Source: Undaria pinnatifida (Eukaryota > Sar > Phaeophyceae > Laminariales > Alariaceae). Taken from it: a stretch of DNA of 64,000 nucleotides. The stretch's first letter is position 1. Every line of letters begins with the position of its first letter. Shown here one piece after another: positions 43,541 to 54,729 of the stretch. The stretch is from assembly GCA_012845835.1 (NCBI GenBank), contig JABAKD010000004.1, positions 12,029,022 to 12,093,021 of the forward strand, in the 5' to 3' direction. Below the pieces are notes generated by a model that made no database searches, had not been told where the DNA came from, and worked only from the letters and a program-made list of their open reading frames with translations. The translations under genes were made by a program, and so were the position numbers.

Positions 43541-45374
43541 GTAGAAAAGGTGTGCACGCCCGCAGCCGAATAGAAAGGCTGTTTGCCCCCAAGTACCGCA
43601 TCAAACGGGCTGATCCCCACTTGCACTGTTAATATTAAAAGCTATAAAGCGCCGTATTTCCGTGAACTGTAGTAAACGCTCTGTAACGGGCAGTACCTGT
43701 CTGAACATGTGCAGTGAGAAAAAAATACAGCATAGAGCTTAGCAGCATCGTGAAGGGCAGCATATGTACTAACAGCACCATCCAGAAAGGCAGCGTTTGT
43801 GCCGAGAGTGTTATGCTTAGCGTCTCCGCCAACTGTAAACCGCATTGCAACAGACAATATCCGTGGTGGCATTTCAAACGTGAAATTGCATCATCGACCC
43901 TAGCTGCATTGTGGAAGGGCAACACATGAACCGGCAGAAGTAGGAAGACGGCCTAACGCCTGGACAGCTGAAAAGTAAATCCTTACCCCCACCGACCGCA
44001 CTAGAAAGGGGCATTTGCGTCGACAGCAGTGCAGTGTGCCGCACTATCGCAGCTGTCCCCATGAAAAAAGTGGTATTAGCCCCCGCGTAGCCATGAATGG
44101 TGGAATATATGGCATCGCACACGCCGACAGCGCGTTGTCCAAAAGAAGGCAGCACAGAGTATCAGTGTTCACTAAATTCAAGTTCTAGTCACGGGAGCGC
44201 CAAGACAAAAAACGCTCGAATCGAACCTGCCAGGAGCACTCGCGCAGCAGCGGAGGGTGTCAGAGCCGCAGTGCTGCAACTGTGGACGCTGGGACAGTGA
44301 AGGTTCGAGCTATGTGGTGAATGGGCACGAGCAAAGAAGGCGGCTCGGCTGCTGTACAGTGTCTTCTGCAGCAAAGAATCCGGCGGTATATGGCATGTAT
44401 TGACAGCGAACCCGTTATGCTGCACTGTAGTTGGTAGCGCCGCGAACATGATGGTGGTTAAGCTACGTGACGCAATGGAACGCTGTTGATCGCGAACGAT
44501 CGGGGTGGGGTCCGGGTTGCGTCACATTAGTAGCTGTGCTATTTCAGCAGAAACCGAGCACAGATTGTCTGACGCGCAAGACAGATCGGCGCATGTGCTG
44601 AAACCCATACGATAACGCGTGTATGTGCTGGAATAAAACGGCGAACGAGAAATCCCAAACATTCCGCGAGCACCGCCTGTTCCTTCCCAAGGAGGACCAC
44701 AAGGAAGAAGCCCCGACATGAGCTCCTATACCATGGTGCCCGTAGTCCAAGGGGTCCCGCTAAGGGCGGTCTGGCTCCGTCGGCAAAGGTGTATGCAGGC
44801 CGATGGGCTCCCTCAGCAAGCGAAGTCCCCGTCGCTGGTCCCTCTAAGGATTGATTCCAGTATGATTGTCCGTAGCGCGTCGTGCATATGCCTCAGCCCC
44901 GAAGCGCAAAAAAAAACACAGATCGACGGACTGTTTTGGGGCTTGTGCTGGCAACTCGCGGAGATGTGCAGTGCAACACGCTGGCCGAGCACGGAGGGAA
45001 CACGTCTGATGGGTGGGGGCTTGGGCAGTTCCGCTGCGGAGTGGTCCATGTGACACAGCTGGCGGGAAACTGATGCGACCAAAAGCCGAGACAAGGAGTG
45101 TGTTCTGAAGAACAGTGTTACCCACACTTAGTTGGAAGGTGTCGTCCGTGTGGTACGTTCCCGGCGACCAACAGGAGGGGCCCCTCCCACGTCACTGCTG
45201 TTGTGGTCGCCGTTGTAGAAGGAAGGGCGCTTTCTCCATTGAGAAGCCACCCGTGAAGGAACAGGGGTTGTGGGGTCGATGGAAAGCAAAAGAAAAATTG
45301 CTGCGAAAACAACTATCGTAGAGATTGGAGGAAAGCTGCCACGATAGCAAGTCAAGCCTAAGACGACGCCATAT

Positions 45375-45644
45375 TGTAAGGGTATTTGGGCGGGGACACA
45401 GAGTGTTCCCTGCAGGTCTGCCAATTGAGCAGGTCCTCGGAGAGTACTCAATTTCTTAGCCTTCGTAGAGACGTTGCTTTATTCGATTCCACCAGAGCCC
45501 CGGATGGCTTCCGAGATCAGAGGCACGTGCCTCCGATCTATTTCCTGACTATACTGAATATAAAACGCCAACCTTATCATACGAAACCCATGAAAAGTAT
45601 CTCAATACGGATAATTACAGGCTTTTCGAGGTCGTATCTCAACA
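45375..45644 (-). repeat. LTR of the second copy (inverted)
   Basis: About 270 bp, the complement of the LTRs at 4297 and 17346 but with many differences (roughly 85% identity by eye). It ends 6 bp before a copy of the dispersed repeat family. The next bases inward on the minus strand, TGGCGTCG, repeat the primer-binding-site start. Confidence 0.85.
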
Positions 45645-45650
45645 CTCGTC

Positions 45651-45823
45651 GCTTGAGGAGCTCTCTATACCTCGGCCAAAACCGGTTTCAAAACGAAACT
45701 TCTTCTCCACCACAACTCTCACGGCCTAGGTGTGCACAACCAAACATGTTGCAAAAAGTACTGAACTTCCGACGACTTTGGGTCACGGAGCTCCGTCGTT
45801 CAGAAAACGTTTGCCAAAACGTG
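45651..45823 (+). repeat. Dispersed repeat family, copy a
   Basis: GCTTGAGGAGCTCT, a CGGCCTAGG core, CGACGACTTTGGGTCACGGA and GCCAAAACGTG occur in order. It adjoins the LTR of the minus-strand retroelement. Confidence 0.7.
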
Positions 45824-46181
45824 AAATATATAATCTAGACTACGTATAAGTGATATGTAGTCTATATATATACTAGACTATAGACTATATCTACCGTATG
45901 TATAGTCTATAGCAAGAGCGTCATTTTCAGAGCTACATATTTGCCTAGGCTTTTCTGCTGCGCAAAACGTGTAGAGAGCCAAAAAAAAATGTACTACATA
46001 CAGGAGTGCTTGCTGCAAGAAAAGTACAGCACGGCTACATACAGCCCCCCACGGCAGACCCCTCTGGAAGAGCCGGAGAGGTCAGCTTTTGCACGCTTAC
46101 ACTTTACAGTCACGCTTTGGTTGGTGGCATATACATGCTACCGCCGGGACGTGCAGCACCTTTTTCTTTCTGAGGGTGGTT

Positions 46182-46376
46182 GCTTGAGGAGCTCTATACC
46201 CCACCGAAAGAACTGTTTTCAAGGTTATTTAAAGTGCTCCCCTGTATGAACAAGCCTATGGCCTACAGCAGTAGGTATAACACGAAACAACTTTATATAG
46301 CAAAAACTGAACGAACTTACGGCCATCCCGGGTTAAGGTGCTCCGTCTTTCAGAAAACGATTCAGCCAAAACGTGC
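46182..46376 (+). repeat. Dispersed repeat family, copy b
   Basis: GCTTGAGGAGCTCTATACCC, CCTATGGCCTA core, GGGTTAAGGTGCTCCGTC, TTCAGAAAACGATTCAGCC and AAAACGTG occur in the family order. Confidence 0.75.
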
Positions 46377-46875
46377 TGCCTCCAGAGTGGCAAGCGTTCG
46401 TTTGACATCCGACATTGTGCAGCATTCCCTCAAACTCCGTCGATCTCTCACTATCAGCCCCCGAAAGAAGAACAAAACCAAGGGACATAGCTCCTCTATT
46501 GCTGTCCCCGTTACCCGACAATAGGCAGCGTAGAATAACCTTGTAACGTTTATCCCTCAGAATGAGCAGCTACGCAGAAATGCTGGCGTTCTGTGAGCTG
46601 ACGTCGCCACTTCACACTTGCATGTCGCCAAAGAGCTAACGAACCTCTAACGGACATAACTGTTGTAGACTACTGGTGGTATGACTTGTCTCTAGACAAC
46701 AGATAGCAGTTCTCCAACTTATCAACAGCCCCACAGTCCCAAACAATACATCGTAACGCTATCCCAACAACTCTAAGAATGGCCAGCCAAATTACCTGCA
46801 ACTAGACCTTCCTCGTGTTTGCAGTATTAGACACATTTCACGACACGTGCTACGCTAAACGCGCGCCATTGCTTT

Positions 46876-47085
46876 CCTGAGGCTACTGACTAAACGAGCT
46901 TGTACCCCACCCAAATTCGTGTTTTGAGTAAACTGAAAGCGCTATTGTGGTTACCGAACCCATGGCCTAGGTACATGAAATATTTGTGCGAACCTCAAAG
47001 CAAAAAAAGCGAGGTCGACATTCCGACGGTTTTGGGATAATAAGGAGCCCCCGTCAATCAGAAAAAAAGGCTTAGCCAAATGCTC
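46876..47085 (+). repeat. Dispersed repeat family, copy c
   Basis: GAGCTTGTACCCC, the perfect core CCCATGGCCTAGG, TTCCGACGGTTTTGGGA and GGAGCCCCCGTCAATCAGAA then TTAGCCAAA, in order. Confidence 0.75.
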
Positions 47086-47185
47086 GCAGTAGTTGAAACG
47101 GTTAATCCCTTTTTTTGACCATTGTAGAAACCATTTTAGAACTACAAAAACAAAAACACTCCGCACTAACTCCATGCAGTTTCCC

Positions 47186-47268
47186 GTCAAAAACAGAGCT
47201 CAAGTAAGCAGCAACTTGTTTATTGTTCCGTCAAAAACAGAGCTTAAGTAAGCAGCAGCTTGTTTATT
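47186..47268. repeat. Tandem duplication, ~42-bp unit
   Basis: CCGTCAAAAACAGAGCT-AAG followed by TAAGCAGCA-CTTGTTTATT occurs twice in a row with three differences. Confidence 0.9.
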
Positions 47269-47379
47269 ACAGCTTGCACCCAGACGGCAAAAGACGCATG
47301 CAGCGGTAGAGGTGACTTGGTCAAAAAATCTATATGGTCACCATTACATGATGAACATTTTTGCCCTGCAAGGTTGTTG

Positions 47380-47570
47380 GCTTGAGGACCTCTATATGTG
47401 TCCGTCACAAACCCTGACTTGGAGGAGAATCATAACTTCCTACCCGATGAGTAACCCCATGGCCTAGGAAACCAACAAAGATTGCTAAAAAAAAAACAAC
47501 AAAATTGCGACGACTTTGGGTTAACGAGCCCTGTCACACGGAACCCATTTCAGCCAAAACGTGGTATACC
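47380..47570 (+). repeat. Dispersed repeat family, copy d
   Basis: GCTTGAGGACCTCTATA, core CCCATGGCCTAGG, GCGACGACTTTGGGTTAACG and TTCAGCCAAAACGTGGTA in order. Confidence 0.75.
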
Positions 47571-48322
47571 TTAATGTCGCTATCGTAGCAAGCGTCGTAT
47601 ACCTTAACAGCTCCCACCCTACCCCACGAGGTTGTTGTCAAGAGTATGAACCTTGGATTCAAATCTAAGTTAATGCGCAGTCTATTCGCACGAATAAGAT
47701 ATGCAGTTGAATCTTACGTTGAAGTTTACGATGAATCTTACGTTGAATCTTCGGTGGACCCTAGATGTAAACGTAGATTTGAGTATGTCAAGGTTGTCCC
47801 GTTGTCCCGGTATTCTACCGTACTACGGGCCTTGTTCCGAGATGATCAAGGGGTGATGCAACCCACCATGATCACTCTCCCAACTCTCCCTTCTCTCCCT
47901 GCTTTTTATTCATCTTTTTCTTCTCTCCTTGGCCTCAAGCGCCCTTTCCAAACTATCCCTTTTCTTTCTTATCACAAGTGATCTTAACAGACACTCCGGT
48001 GCCACCTCTGCATCTCTTCGCATAGAAGACAGAGCCTTCACACAACCATGGTGTTCACAGGCTACTCACAGGTTATGAGCCTCGTTGACCTCGTGAGCTT
48101 CCTTTTGCGTTGTTGAAGTTGGAGTCGTGGCGGTGTTGGCGTGAATTGTAGAAGAAAGCTCGCCGCACCTCCGATCAACAGTTGCACTCTGTGCAATATG
48201 ATCTCCCGTTCGTTTGGCACCCTTTCGTGCGAGGGCCCAGTCTAGTGCGCTGAATTCACTTGTCACTACCCACCAGAGTACCGCGCGATTAAAAATCTCC
48301 CGGGATAGTTCGGGGTCCCACT
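47571..48322. other. Intergenic, no recognised gene
   Basis: A 111-codon open frame (47646-47981) includes small GTTGAATCTTACG repeats, but nothing is recognised. The rest is unremarkable. Confidence 0.4.
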
Positions 48323-49027
48323 TTAGTGCACTTTAAAGCGGTTGTTGTCATCCCGCGAAGCATCGCATGACTTCGGGATGACGACTGTGCCGCTAAGGCT
48401 CTTACCTAAGGATCCGCTAAGGCTCTGGCTTAAAGATCCACTCGACGAAATACTTCTGTGGCTTTGCTGGCGGATTGGGCCGTAATAAATACTTCGCCAA
48501 GGATTCGGGGTCAGGGTACCGGGAGGAAGGCCTGCGAAATGTTCGTGGCGTTTAGCCCGTCTGAGGAGATCAATCGCCTCCTGGGTACGTGTGAACTCTC
48601 TCGCGTCCCAAGAGGTATGCTCGTCTGTTTCCTTCGTTGGGACTCCATCTTTTTTTTCTTCTTCTTCTTCTTCCTGCAGAAGGCATTCGTCTCGCCACTG
48701 AACGTGGTTGGGGAGGGAGGGAGAAGGGGATTGCGGGGTTGATGTGGTGGCCGATGTGGTAGTTGGTGGTGGTGGTGGTGGTGGTGGTGGTGGTGGTGAT
48801 GTGTGGTGGTGGTGGTGAGGGGGGTGGTGGGGGGAGTGGTAGTGCCGTTGTTCTCGTAGTTGAGGTTTTGTTGCTTTTGGTCGCCGTTGTCGTGGTCGTT
48901 GGTCGCGGTGCCAAGACGACATGTGACATGTTACCAACGGAGCGATTGGGGTGGGGGGTAGGGAGGGGGTCGGGTGGTTCGAATTACTTGGCGCTTGTCG
49001 CGTCCAATCTGACAAGGCACAGCGCAT
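48323..49027 (-). CDS. Unrecognised 234-codon ORF with low-complexity centre
   Basis: It is open from the ATG at 49027 (MRCALSDWTRQAPSNSNHPT) to a stop at 48323. The middle is His- and Pro-rich because it crosses the GGT microsatellite. The C-terminal third (VQWRDECLLQ, then an acidic run, TSWDAREFTRTQEAIDLLRR) overlaps the segment duplicated at 37011-37225. There, a 5-bp deletion breaks the same frame. The tail is Ser/Gly-rich. It could be a genuine element protein, but the opposite strand can be read as an intron in the same place. The evidence does not decide. Confidence 0.25.
   Translation of the reverse strand: MRCALSDWTRQAPSNSNHPTPSLPPTPIAPLVTCHMSSWHRDQRPRQRRPKATKPQLREQRHYHSPHHPPHHHHHTSPPPPPPPPPPPTTTSATTSTPQSPSPSLPNHVQWRDECLLQEEEEEEKKDGVPTKETDEHTSWDAREFTRTQEAIDLLRRAKRHEHFAGLPPGTLTPNPWRSIYYGPIRQQSHRSISSSGSLSQSLSGSLGKSLSGTVVIPKSCDASRDDNNRFKVH
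48555..48774. repeat. Second copy of the 215-bp duplicated segment
   Basis: Direct-orientation counterpart of 37011-37225. On its right it runs into a GGT microsatellite (about 48762-48840), where the first copy is replaced by the retroelement end. Confidence 0.8.
48762..48840. repeat. GGT/GTG-rich microsatellite
   Basis: A run of GGT with GAT and GTG variants, G-rich on the plus strand. Confidence 0.9.
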
Positions 49028-49770
49028 ACACCTGTTTCACCCTGACAATAAATATAATAATACCATCACGTGGGGCATGCAATATCCCTTGTATCACCCC
49101 TGACATATATTTGATGTTAAGTGTTAGCAAGGTAGCCTAGACGCACACGAAGTATTCAAAGAGCAGCAACAATAGTCGCGGCTAGCATTAGTAGCAGCAG
49201 TGGGCAGCAGACTTGCTATTCTAGGGTTACCCTTTGGATCTACATTACACGCCAGTGTGGAACGCAGTGCAATAACAGAGTAGGCTTTGACGGTTACGGT
49301 TACAAGGACAATTTGCGGGACGGGTATATCCCTAAAACATACCTGGTACCAGGCATATTTTTGAGGCGCGTACGTTTCTCGAAGAAACTCGCGGTCATAA
49401 TAGCCTGGTGGATATCGAAGCGTAGCACTGACTGCATTTGACAAGACGACAGCTTACGAAGTAAAGGTAGACTTTGCTGGACTGGACGACAGTTCAGTAG
49501 TAGCTCTAGACAGACGTTGTGACAGTTCTCGTCGTGGAGTCAGCGCTAGTCGGCGCAAATGTCCTACCTCCCACCCGATTACTTCTGCTATTGTTGATCG
49601 TATGGTAGGCTACATACAGTAGTCGCTAGCCTACATATGAAAGTCACGTGGCTGTGTACAGGCTAGTAGTTATATTACGAGCACCTTCTTTTTGGGGCTG
49701 CGAGCGTAGCGGGTGACACGTGCTTTGGTACCATAAAGGTGGAACGTTTTTTTGTCGAGGCTATAAACAT

Positions 49771-49975
49771 GATGAGGAGCTAAGAAAACACTTTACCTCA
49801 AAACCGGTTGAATAACAGTGCAGACTGAAAGCTTTTTCGTGATGAACACACCCATGGCCTAGGCACCCCAGAAAGGAATACTGTTGCATCTGCGGTAGTC
49901 CAAGACAGTATATCCTTCCGACGATTTTGAGTCGCGTCATTTAGAGAATAGTTTAGCCAAGAAGTGGTACACCTC
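49771..49975 (+). repeat. Dispersed repeat family, copy e
   Basis: TGAGGAGCTAAG, CCTCAAAACCGGTT, core CCCATGGCCTAGG, TTCCGACGATTTTGAGTCG and TTTAGCCAAGAAGTGGTAC occur in order. Confidence 0.75.
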
Positions 49976-50126
49976 AATACTGATAATACCTCAGAGCTCT
50001 ATCGTACACGCGTCCCGGGTGGTATCCAAGACACGATGGTTACACGTGACTATCTCGGGAGGCTGATGGAGGCAGTGCTATGACCACTTCGTAGGATATT
50101 TTGGGAAATAGCTTGCGACATAACCC

Positions 50127-50266
50127 ACACGTCATCGTCGAGACGGGTGACCATGTCTACAGACAAGTAACAAAACAGGTGGAGAGGTATACTACACGTC
50201 ACCGTCGAAATGCTTGACCATGTCCACAGACAGACAGGCAACAAAACAGGTGGAGAGGTATACTAT
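50127..50266. repeat. Tandem duplication, ~70-bp unit
   Basis: CACGTCATCGTCGA...ACAAAACAGGTGGAGAGGTATACTA is repeated immediately with a few changes. Confidence 0.85.
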
Positions 50267-50679
50267 CAATATGTGTATATTCTCTTTCGAATGGTTCAGG
50301 GGGTAGTACCAATAGTGCTACATCACCACCACATGATAGCAACGTGGGACTGTATGACATCACACGACCGCTTGTGACTACAAGTGTACTTCGTGAGGGT
50401 GTGAGGATGATACCTAAAGGGCCAATAATTCAACTCCCCAGCGCACAGTACGCCTTGTAACAGTATTCTCTAACGTGCGTTACGGGATATCGTATCGTAT
50501 CCCATTGTATGCCCCGATAGGGATACGAGTATTCTCTGGACTTTTTTTCATGGCTGACGTGGCTCCTCATATGGTCGGCGTGTTACTGTGAGATCAAGAC
50601 TGCGGTGTGGGGGATGTTACGATGATGTTATGATATATGTTATGATATACCCCGGCTTCTATACCACCGGATCTGAGGT

Positions 50680-51203
50680 ATCATATCATATCACAGCATA
50701 TCATATCGTAACATATCATATCATATCATATCATATCATAGCATATCATATCATAACATACCATATCATATCATATCATACCATATCTTATCATATCATA
50801 CCATATCACATCATATCATATCATAGCATATCATATCATATATATCACATCATATCATATCATATCATATCATATCATATCATAGAACATCATATCGTAA
50901 CATATCATATCATATCATATCATAGCATATAATATCATAGCATACCATATCATATCATATCATACCATATCTTATCATATCATATCATATCACATCATAT
51001 CATGTCATAGCATATCATATCATATATATCACATCATATTATATCATATCATATCATATCATAGCATATCATATCATGTCATATCATACCATACCGTATC
51101 AAATCATATCATATCATATCATATAATACCATATCATATCACATATCATATCATATCATGTCGTATTATATCATACCATATCATACTATCATACTATCAT
51201 ACT
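50680..51203. repeat. Pentanucleotide satellite (ATATC)n, ~520 bp
   Basis: Continuous CATAT units with scattered variants (CATAG, CATAC, CACAT). Small inner blocks repeat as higher-order units (compare 50745-50850 with 50938-51040). Reading frames across it are artefacts. Confidence 0.97.
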
Positions 51204-53100
51204 CGCCCGAGTGACTCTGTGTACCTCAATAAAATAAACAAGTTAGGCGATTGTTTGGCGCAGCGTGGACTCAACGATTCCGTTAGGGGTTCATATCGAA
51301 AATTTAAAAACAGCCCGAAATAAGACAGCCTATGGCCGCAAGGAACAGGGAGGTGGGCCACTCTATTACTCTCAAGCGATTGACCCCGAGCCACTGCAAA
51401 ACTAAACTTGAAAAAAAACACAACATAACAACATAACAGCCCTTATGGTAGCCCTTATGATACCGTAGCTTTTGTCGTGAGTAGGTCGTGTCTTTCAATG
51501 GCTACGAGCCGCGAATGGCTACGCTAAATGAGTGCTCTTTTAATATGGTGAGACTATGTATCCGCCATCCGACAATGTTCGATCAATCCATACTATTTTC
51601 AAGACATTACTGTTTGATGGTAGAGGGAGATGGTATCGCTGGGATCGTTCGAAAAACAAAGCTTATACCATTACTGATAGGTAGGCCATGGGATTTTTTT
51701 GTAAAGTTGTTCGTCGGGGCGGTCCAGGACGAGCACTTACTTTCAGTTTTGGCGAATTCGGTTTTGGGTCAAAACTACAGAGCGCCTCAAGCGAGAAGCC
51801 TCGGGAAACGATTGCTGATGTGTGATGATGTGTCCTGAATTGTGCTAATAATATGTGGTGATGTCCTATCCTCTGTCGTCGTAGCACGCGTCTACCCTCG
51901 GAACGAAAGAGTAACCCGTGAACTACCAATTTAATTGTGGGGGAGGTAGATAGTGCTGTGACTGTTTCGTTGGTTGTTATCGTACTTGGGTATACTGCAA
52001 CCACTGCAGAGGTACAAAGCCAGCCCCAACACATCCTTCACAGTAGTCAAACTCGCGCGCGTAACTGAGCAAGCCGATGGGGGTAGAGGTCTGGCAATTT
52101 GAGAGTCTGCTGGGTATTGAGTATTTAGTGAGTGGCCAGGTCAGCGGTAGGGGTATATCACGTTTGCGGCAAATCAATTTCGAAATGACGGCGCTCCTCA
52201 AGTGATGACAAAGAACTACGCCTGATAGTCGGAACACCGTTGGCACTTTGCACTATACTCGTCGTGGTTGCGGGTTGAACTCCATTTATTTTCTCAAAGT
52301 TAAAGTCCACTGATTGTGTAAGGTCTAGACAGACTAAAGGTCCTCAAGCGAGAAGCCCGAGGAAAAACCTACGAGGAAGCAATAAGCGTAGACCTGTGCC
52401 ATTGTGTGCGCTCTGGTCTGACCAGATAACAGTCGAACAAAGCGACAACAAAAACACGTACTGGAATCATAGCGTGCGTGCTGTCATTTTGTCGTTATAA
52501 GTTAATGATGTTTTCAGATGTTACTCGCCACCAGATAGCGTCGAAAATCATTCAGAGCGCGCCCAGTTGTTGATGGATTAGAGCGTGGTATTAGCCCGTC
52601 TGACAACAAATTGGCAAAATAAAAAAAGGTCAACCAATTGCCTACCCGAACTAAGCCTTATTTTATAACACTCTCCCACTCTGAATTGGCGGGATCGCAG
52701 GACAAAAAAGGTGGGCGCGTGAATACCAACGGGGTTTCATTTTCTGGAGACACCGCCCTGGGAGGGTATTTCTTCAAGTTCAACATGTCATCATGAGGGA
52801 AGGTCGTCAAAGCTCATGTTAGGTGGATGGTGATACTCGAAAATACCGAAAATACGACCCGGAAACTCATGGTCCTGCCGTCGACGCCCTTTGTTGAGGT
52901 ATCAGAGGGTATTATCAATAGTCCGCGTGACCAATGGTAAAAGGTTAACCAATTGCCTACCCAAACTACGTAAGCCTTATGCAAATAGCAGATGGATATA
53001 CACGAGATTCTTCTCTCATCTGCCAAAAACAGCTTTTGTACCATCGACCCTTCTTCTTCCATGTCACGACAATTTCTGCAAATTACTCCCTCCGACCCTA
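51204..53100. other. Intergenic, no recognised gene
   Basis: Apart from a dispersed-repeat copy (51630-51805) and isolated CTCAAGCGAGAAGCC fragments near 52345, nothing is recognised. Confidence 0.5.
51630..51805 (-). repeat. Dispersed repeat family, minus-orientation copy
   Basis: On the minus strand: GAGGCTTCTCGCTTGAGGCG, CCCAAAACCG and AAAATCCCATGGCCTACC (core near 51684-51695). Confidence 0.6.
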
Positions 53101-53835
53101 AATATAAGGGCGGTTTGGACAAAAAGCGGTATAACTCGGGTCTGCAGAACTCTTTTCCCGAACCGTTTTTTTTATTGGTTCCGCCGCACTGCTGCGCAGC
53201 GCGCAGAACAGGGGTCTTTCTGAACACACACCAGCAAGGTGCAGCCCACAACAGCAGACCGCGCCCGATCTCACCACCCCAACTTTGGAGCTCCGGTCGA
53301 ACACCTTCCCAACTGCTGTTGAGCCATGTCCGCTGCTGGGAGTGCCTCTCAAGGGACGAAACGCAAGAATTTCAGCGTTTTGGAGAGAGAAGAGGTGATT
53401 CGCCACCTTCTCGCCAACAGCAAAGACGGGGTACTGCGGCACGGTGCGTATGTGGAAGCCGCGGAGAAGTACGGGTGCAGCTGGAAGACGATAAAGGGAG
53501 TGTGGGCGAAGCATGAGCAGCGGGAGGCAGCTGGAGACCCCAGTGCGTACATCGGGAACAACCGCAAGGGCAAAAGCGGCAGAAAGGGCATCGACCTTGA
53601 GGACCTGCGTACCCGCGTGCGGGACATTCCGATGAACGAACGCCATTTCCCCGATCAGGGGATTTCACCGCACCATCCCCCCCCCCATCGAGCGTTTTTT
53701 TTTTTCTCTCTCTCCAATGCGATATTCTATCGTATGCCAAAGATATCCGAGGTCCACCTTGCCCAAATGGCACGTTTCTGCCAATAACCCTCAAACCGCC
53801 CTTATATTACGGGATTTCCAAACCGCCCTTATATT
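53101..53835. mobile_element. 735-bp Tc1/mariner-type derivative with TA target duplication
   Basis: Perfect 21-bp inverted ends including the target: CTAAATATAAGGGCGGTTTGG at 53098-53118 and its complement at 53818-53838. Removing the TA target leaves an element of 735 bp. A second, internal copy of the right end lies at 53790-53809 (TCAAACCGCCCTTATATTA), so the right terminus is doubled. It encodes one ORF with a DNA-binding domain but no DDE/D catalytic core. Such an element depends on a transposase supplied elsewhere. Confidence 0.85.
53326..53787 (+). CDS. N-terminal helix-turn-helix domain of a mariner-like transposase
   Basis: This is a 153-codon ORF from the ATG at 53326 (MSAAGSASQGTKRKNFSVLE). 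Residues about 18-75 (VIRHLLANSKDGVLRHGAYV, then CSWKTIKGVWAKHEQ) have the pattern of the N-terminal HTH of mariner-type transposases: LL...DG.L..GA...A...Y..S..TI..VW. It goes on with GRKGIDLEDLRTRVRDIPMNER, the usual link into the second HTH. The reading frame then runs into poly-T and the inner right end, so the catalytic domain is absent. It would bind the element ends, if expressed. The family call is from memory of the pattern. Confidence 0.6.
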   Translation: MSAAGSASQGTKRKNFSVLEREEVIRHLLANSKDGVLRHGAYVEAAEKYGCSWKTIKGVWAKHEQREAAGDPSAYIGNNRKGKSGRKGIDLEDLRTRVRDIPMNERHFPDQGISPHHPPPHRAFFFFSLSNAIFYRMPKISEVHLAQMARFCQ

Positions 53836-53991
53836 TAGATAGAGTAAAACAAAAAAAATACAATAATGCAAAAAATGTTTCGCACGTACTACAGCAAGCA
53901 GGATCTGTGCGAGTATCATGCCATAGGCAACCGTTGTAGTAGTAGATGTTGTACTAGTATCAACACCATCAAGTATAATACGGGTGGCCAA

Positions 53992-54319
53992 GGCTACGTA
54001 TTAATACTACTACTGTTGCTGTTGCTGATGTTGTTGTTGTTGTGTGTGGGGCTATTCTTGGGGTGGCTCTCGGGGTCACTCGCGCGAGTGACGGCCGTGT
54101 TCCTTTGCGGTCTTAGCATTTGGCGTCGTCACAATTGTTGTAGTAGTCCTTTTGCGATAGGAATCCGCCATGGATTGGTAATCTACGTTGCGCCAAAAAA
54201 TCGCCTAAAAAAGGTATTCTTGTCCGTGAGAGAAATAAAGTGTCACTCGTGGGAGTGCCTCGAACCCGGTAGGAGAAAAAACGGGGGTATGGCACTACAA
54301 TAACACCGTACGTATAGGC
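53992..54319. mobile_element. Diverged relative of the TIR element at 6581-6835
   Basis: It begins GGCTACGTATTAATAC and ends with an imperfect complement (GTACGTATAGGCTTGG). It shares with 6581-6835 the central GGTCACTCGCGCGAGT, GTTCCTTTGCG-TCTT, TGGTAATCT-GTTGC, TCACTCGTG-GA and ACGGGGGTA, in that order. An 18-bp perfect palindrome (GTCACTCGCGCGAGTGAC) is at 54075-54092. There is no coding capacity. Confidence 0.6.
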
Positions 54320-54729
54320 TTGGTCGGGTATTCCATGTGCGGCCATGAGCACGGGGAAGTAGGAAAGGGGCTGAGTGAGGAGTGAGGTGATATATCCACC
54401 TGGTCTTCACCTAGTAGTGGACATGCCTCCTGACTGCATGTTTAAGTTATCGCGAGAGCAAACTCGCCCTCCTCGACGAACTTGGGAACAGACAGCTTGG
54501 AACGCTCGTACAGCATTGATTGGGCCTCCCATAATAAACCAGAGGGCTTATTAAAACGCAACGTAGATATCAAAAAAAGTAGTGAGGTCCGTAGCCCACG
54601 CGCGGCCTAGCATTTATTTAAGGAACTGCCCCCCTGTCCCTGGATGGCCCCATCGCCTTGCTGTATTTGCAATTTGTATCTATCTCTCGTATAGTGTCAG
54701 TTTGTGACCAGATCCCTCGTCTGTCTACT
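54320..54729. other. Intergenic, nothing recognised
   Basis: No ORF of interest and no repeat noticed. Confidence 0.4.

Larger units (their letters stand above)
42214..45374 (-). other. Leader of the second copy with three minisatellites
   Basis: From right to left it corresponds to 4566-8505. It contains about three units of ~150 bp (43140-43540; single copy in the plus element), about five units of ~80 bp (42725-43100; single copy in the plus element) and about five units of the 83-bp repeat (42340-42720; about 15 in the plus element). No MITE like that at 6581-6835 is present. No gene is seen. Confidence 0.65.
37221..45644 (-). mobile_element. Second copy of the large LTR retrotransposon, 3'-truncated
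   Basis: Read on the minus strand it starts with an LTR (45644-45375), then leader, gag with an intact zinc knuckle, the gag C-terminal extension, repeat linker and NADAR. Similarity to the plus copy stops at the equivalent of about 13190. Integrase, chromodomain and 3' LTR are missing. It is diverged from the plus copy (visible differences every 10-20 bp), much more than the plus copy's two LTRs are from each other. Together the two copies form an inverted repeat (4297-13190 versus 45644-37221). Confidence 0.85.

Noticed and set aside
44170-44250. tRNA-like B-box (GGTTCGATTC) in the retroelement leader, also at about 5800
   Set aside because: No A-box at the right distance and no cloverleaf; the motif is part of the leader sequence common to both copies.
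50588-50932. Open frame of repeated SYHI-type residues
   Set aside because: It is the translation of the ATATC satellite.
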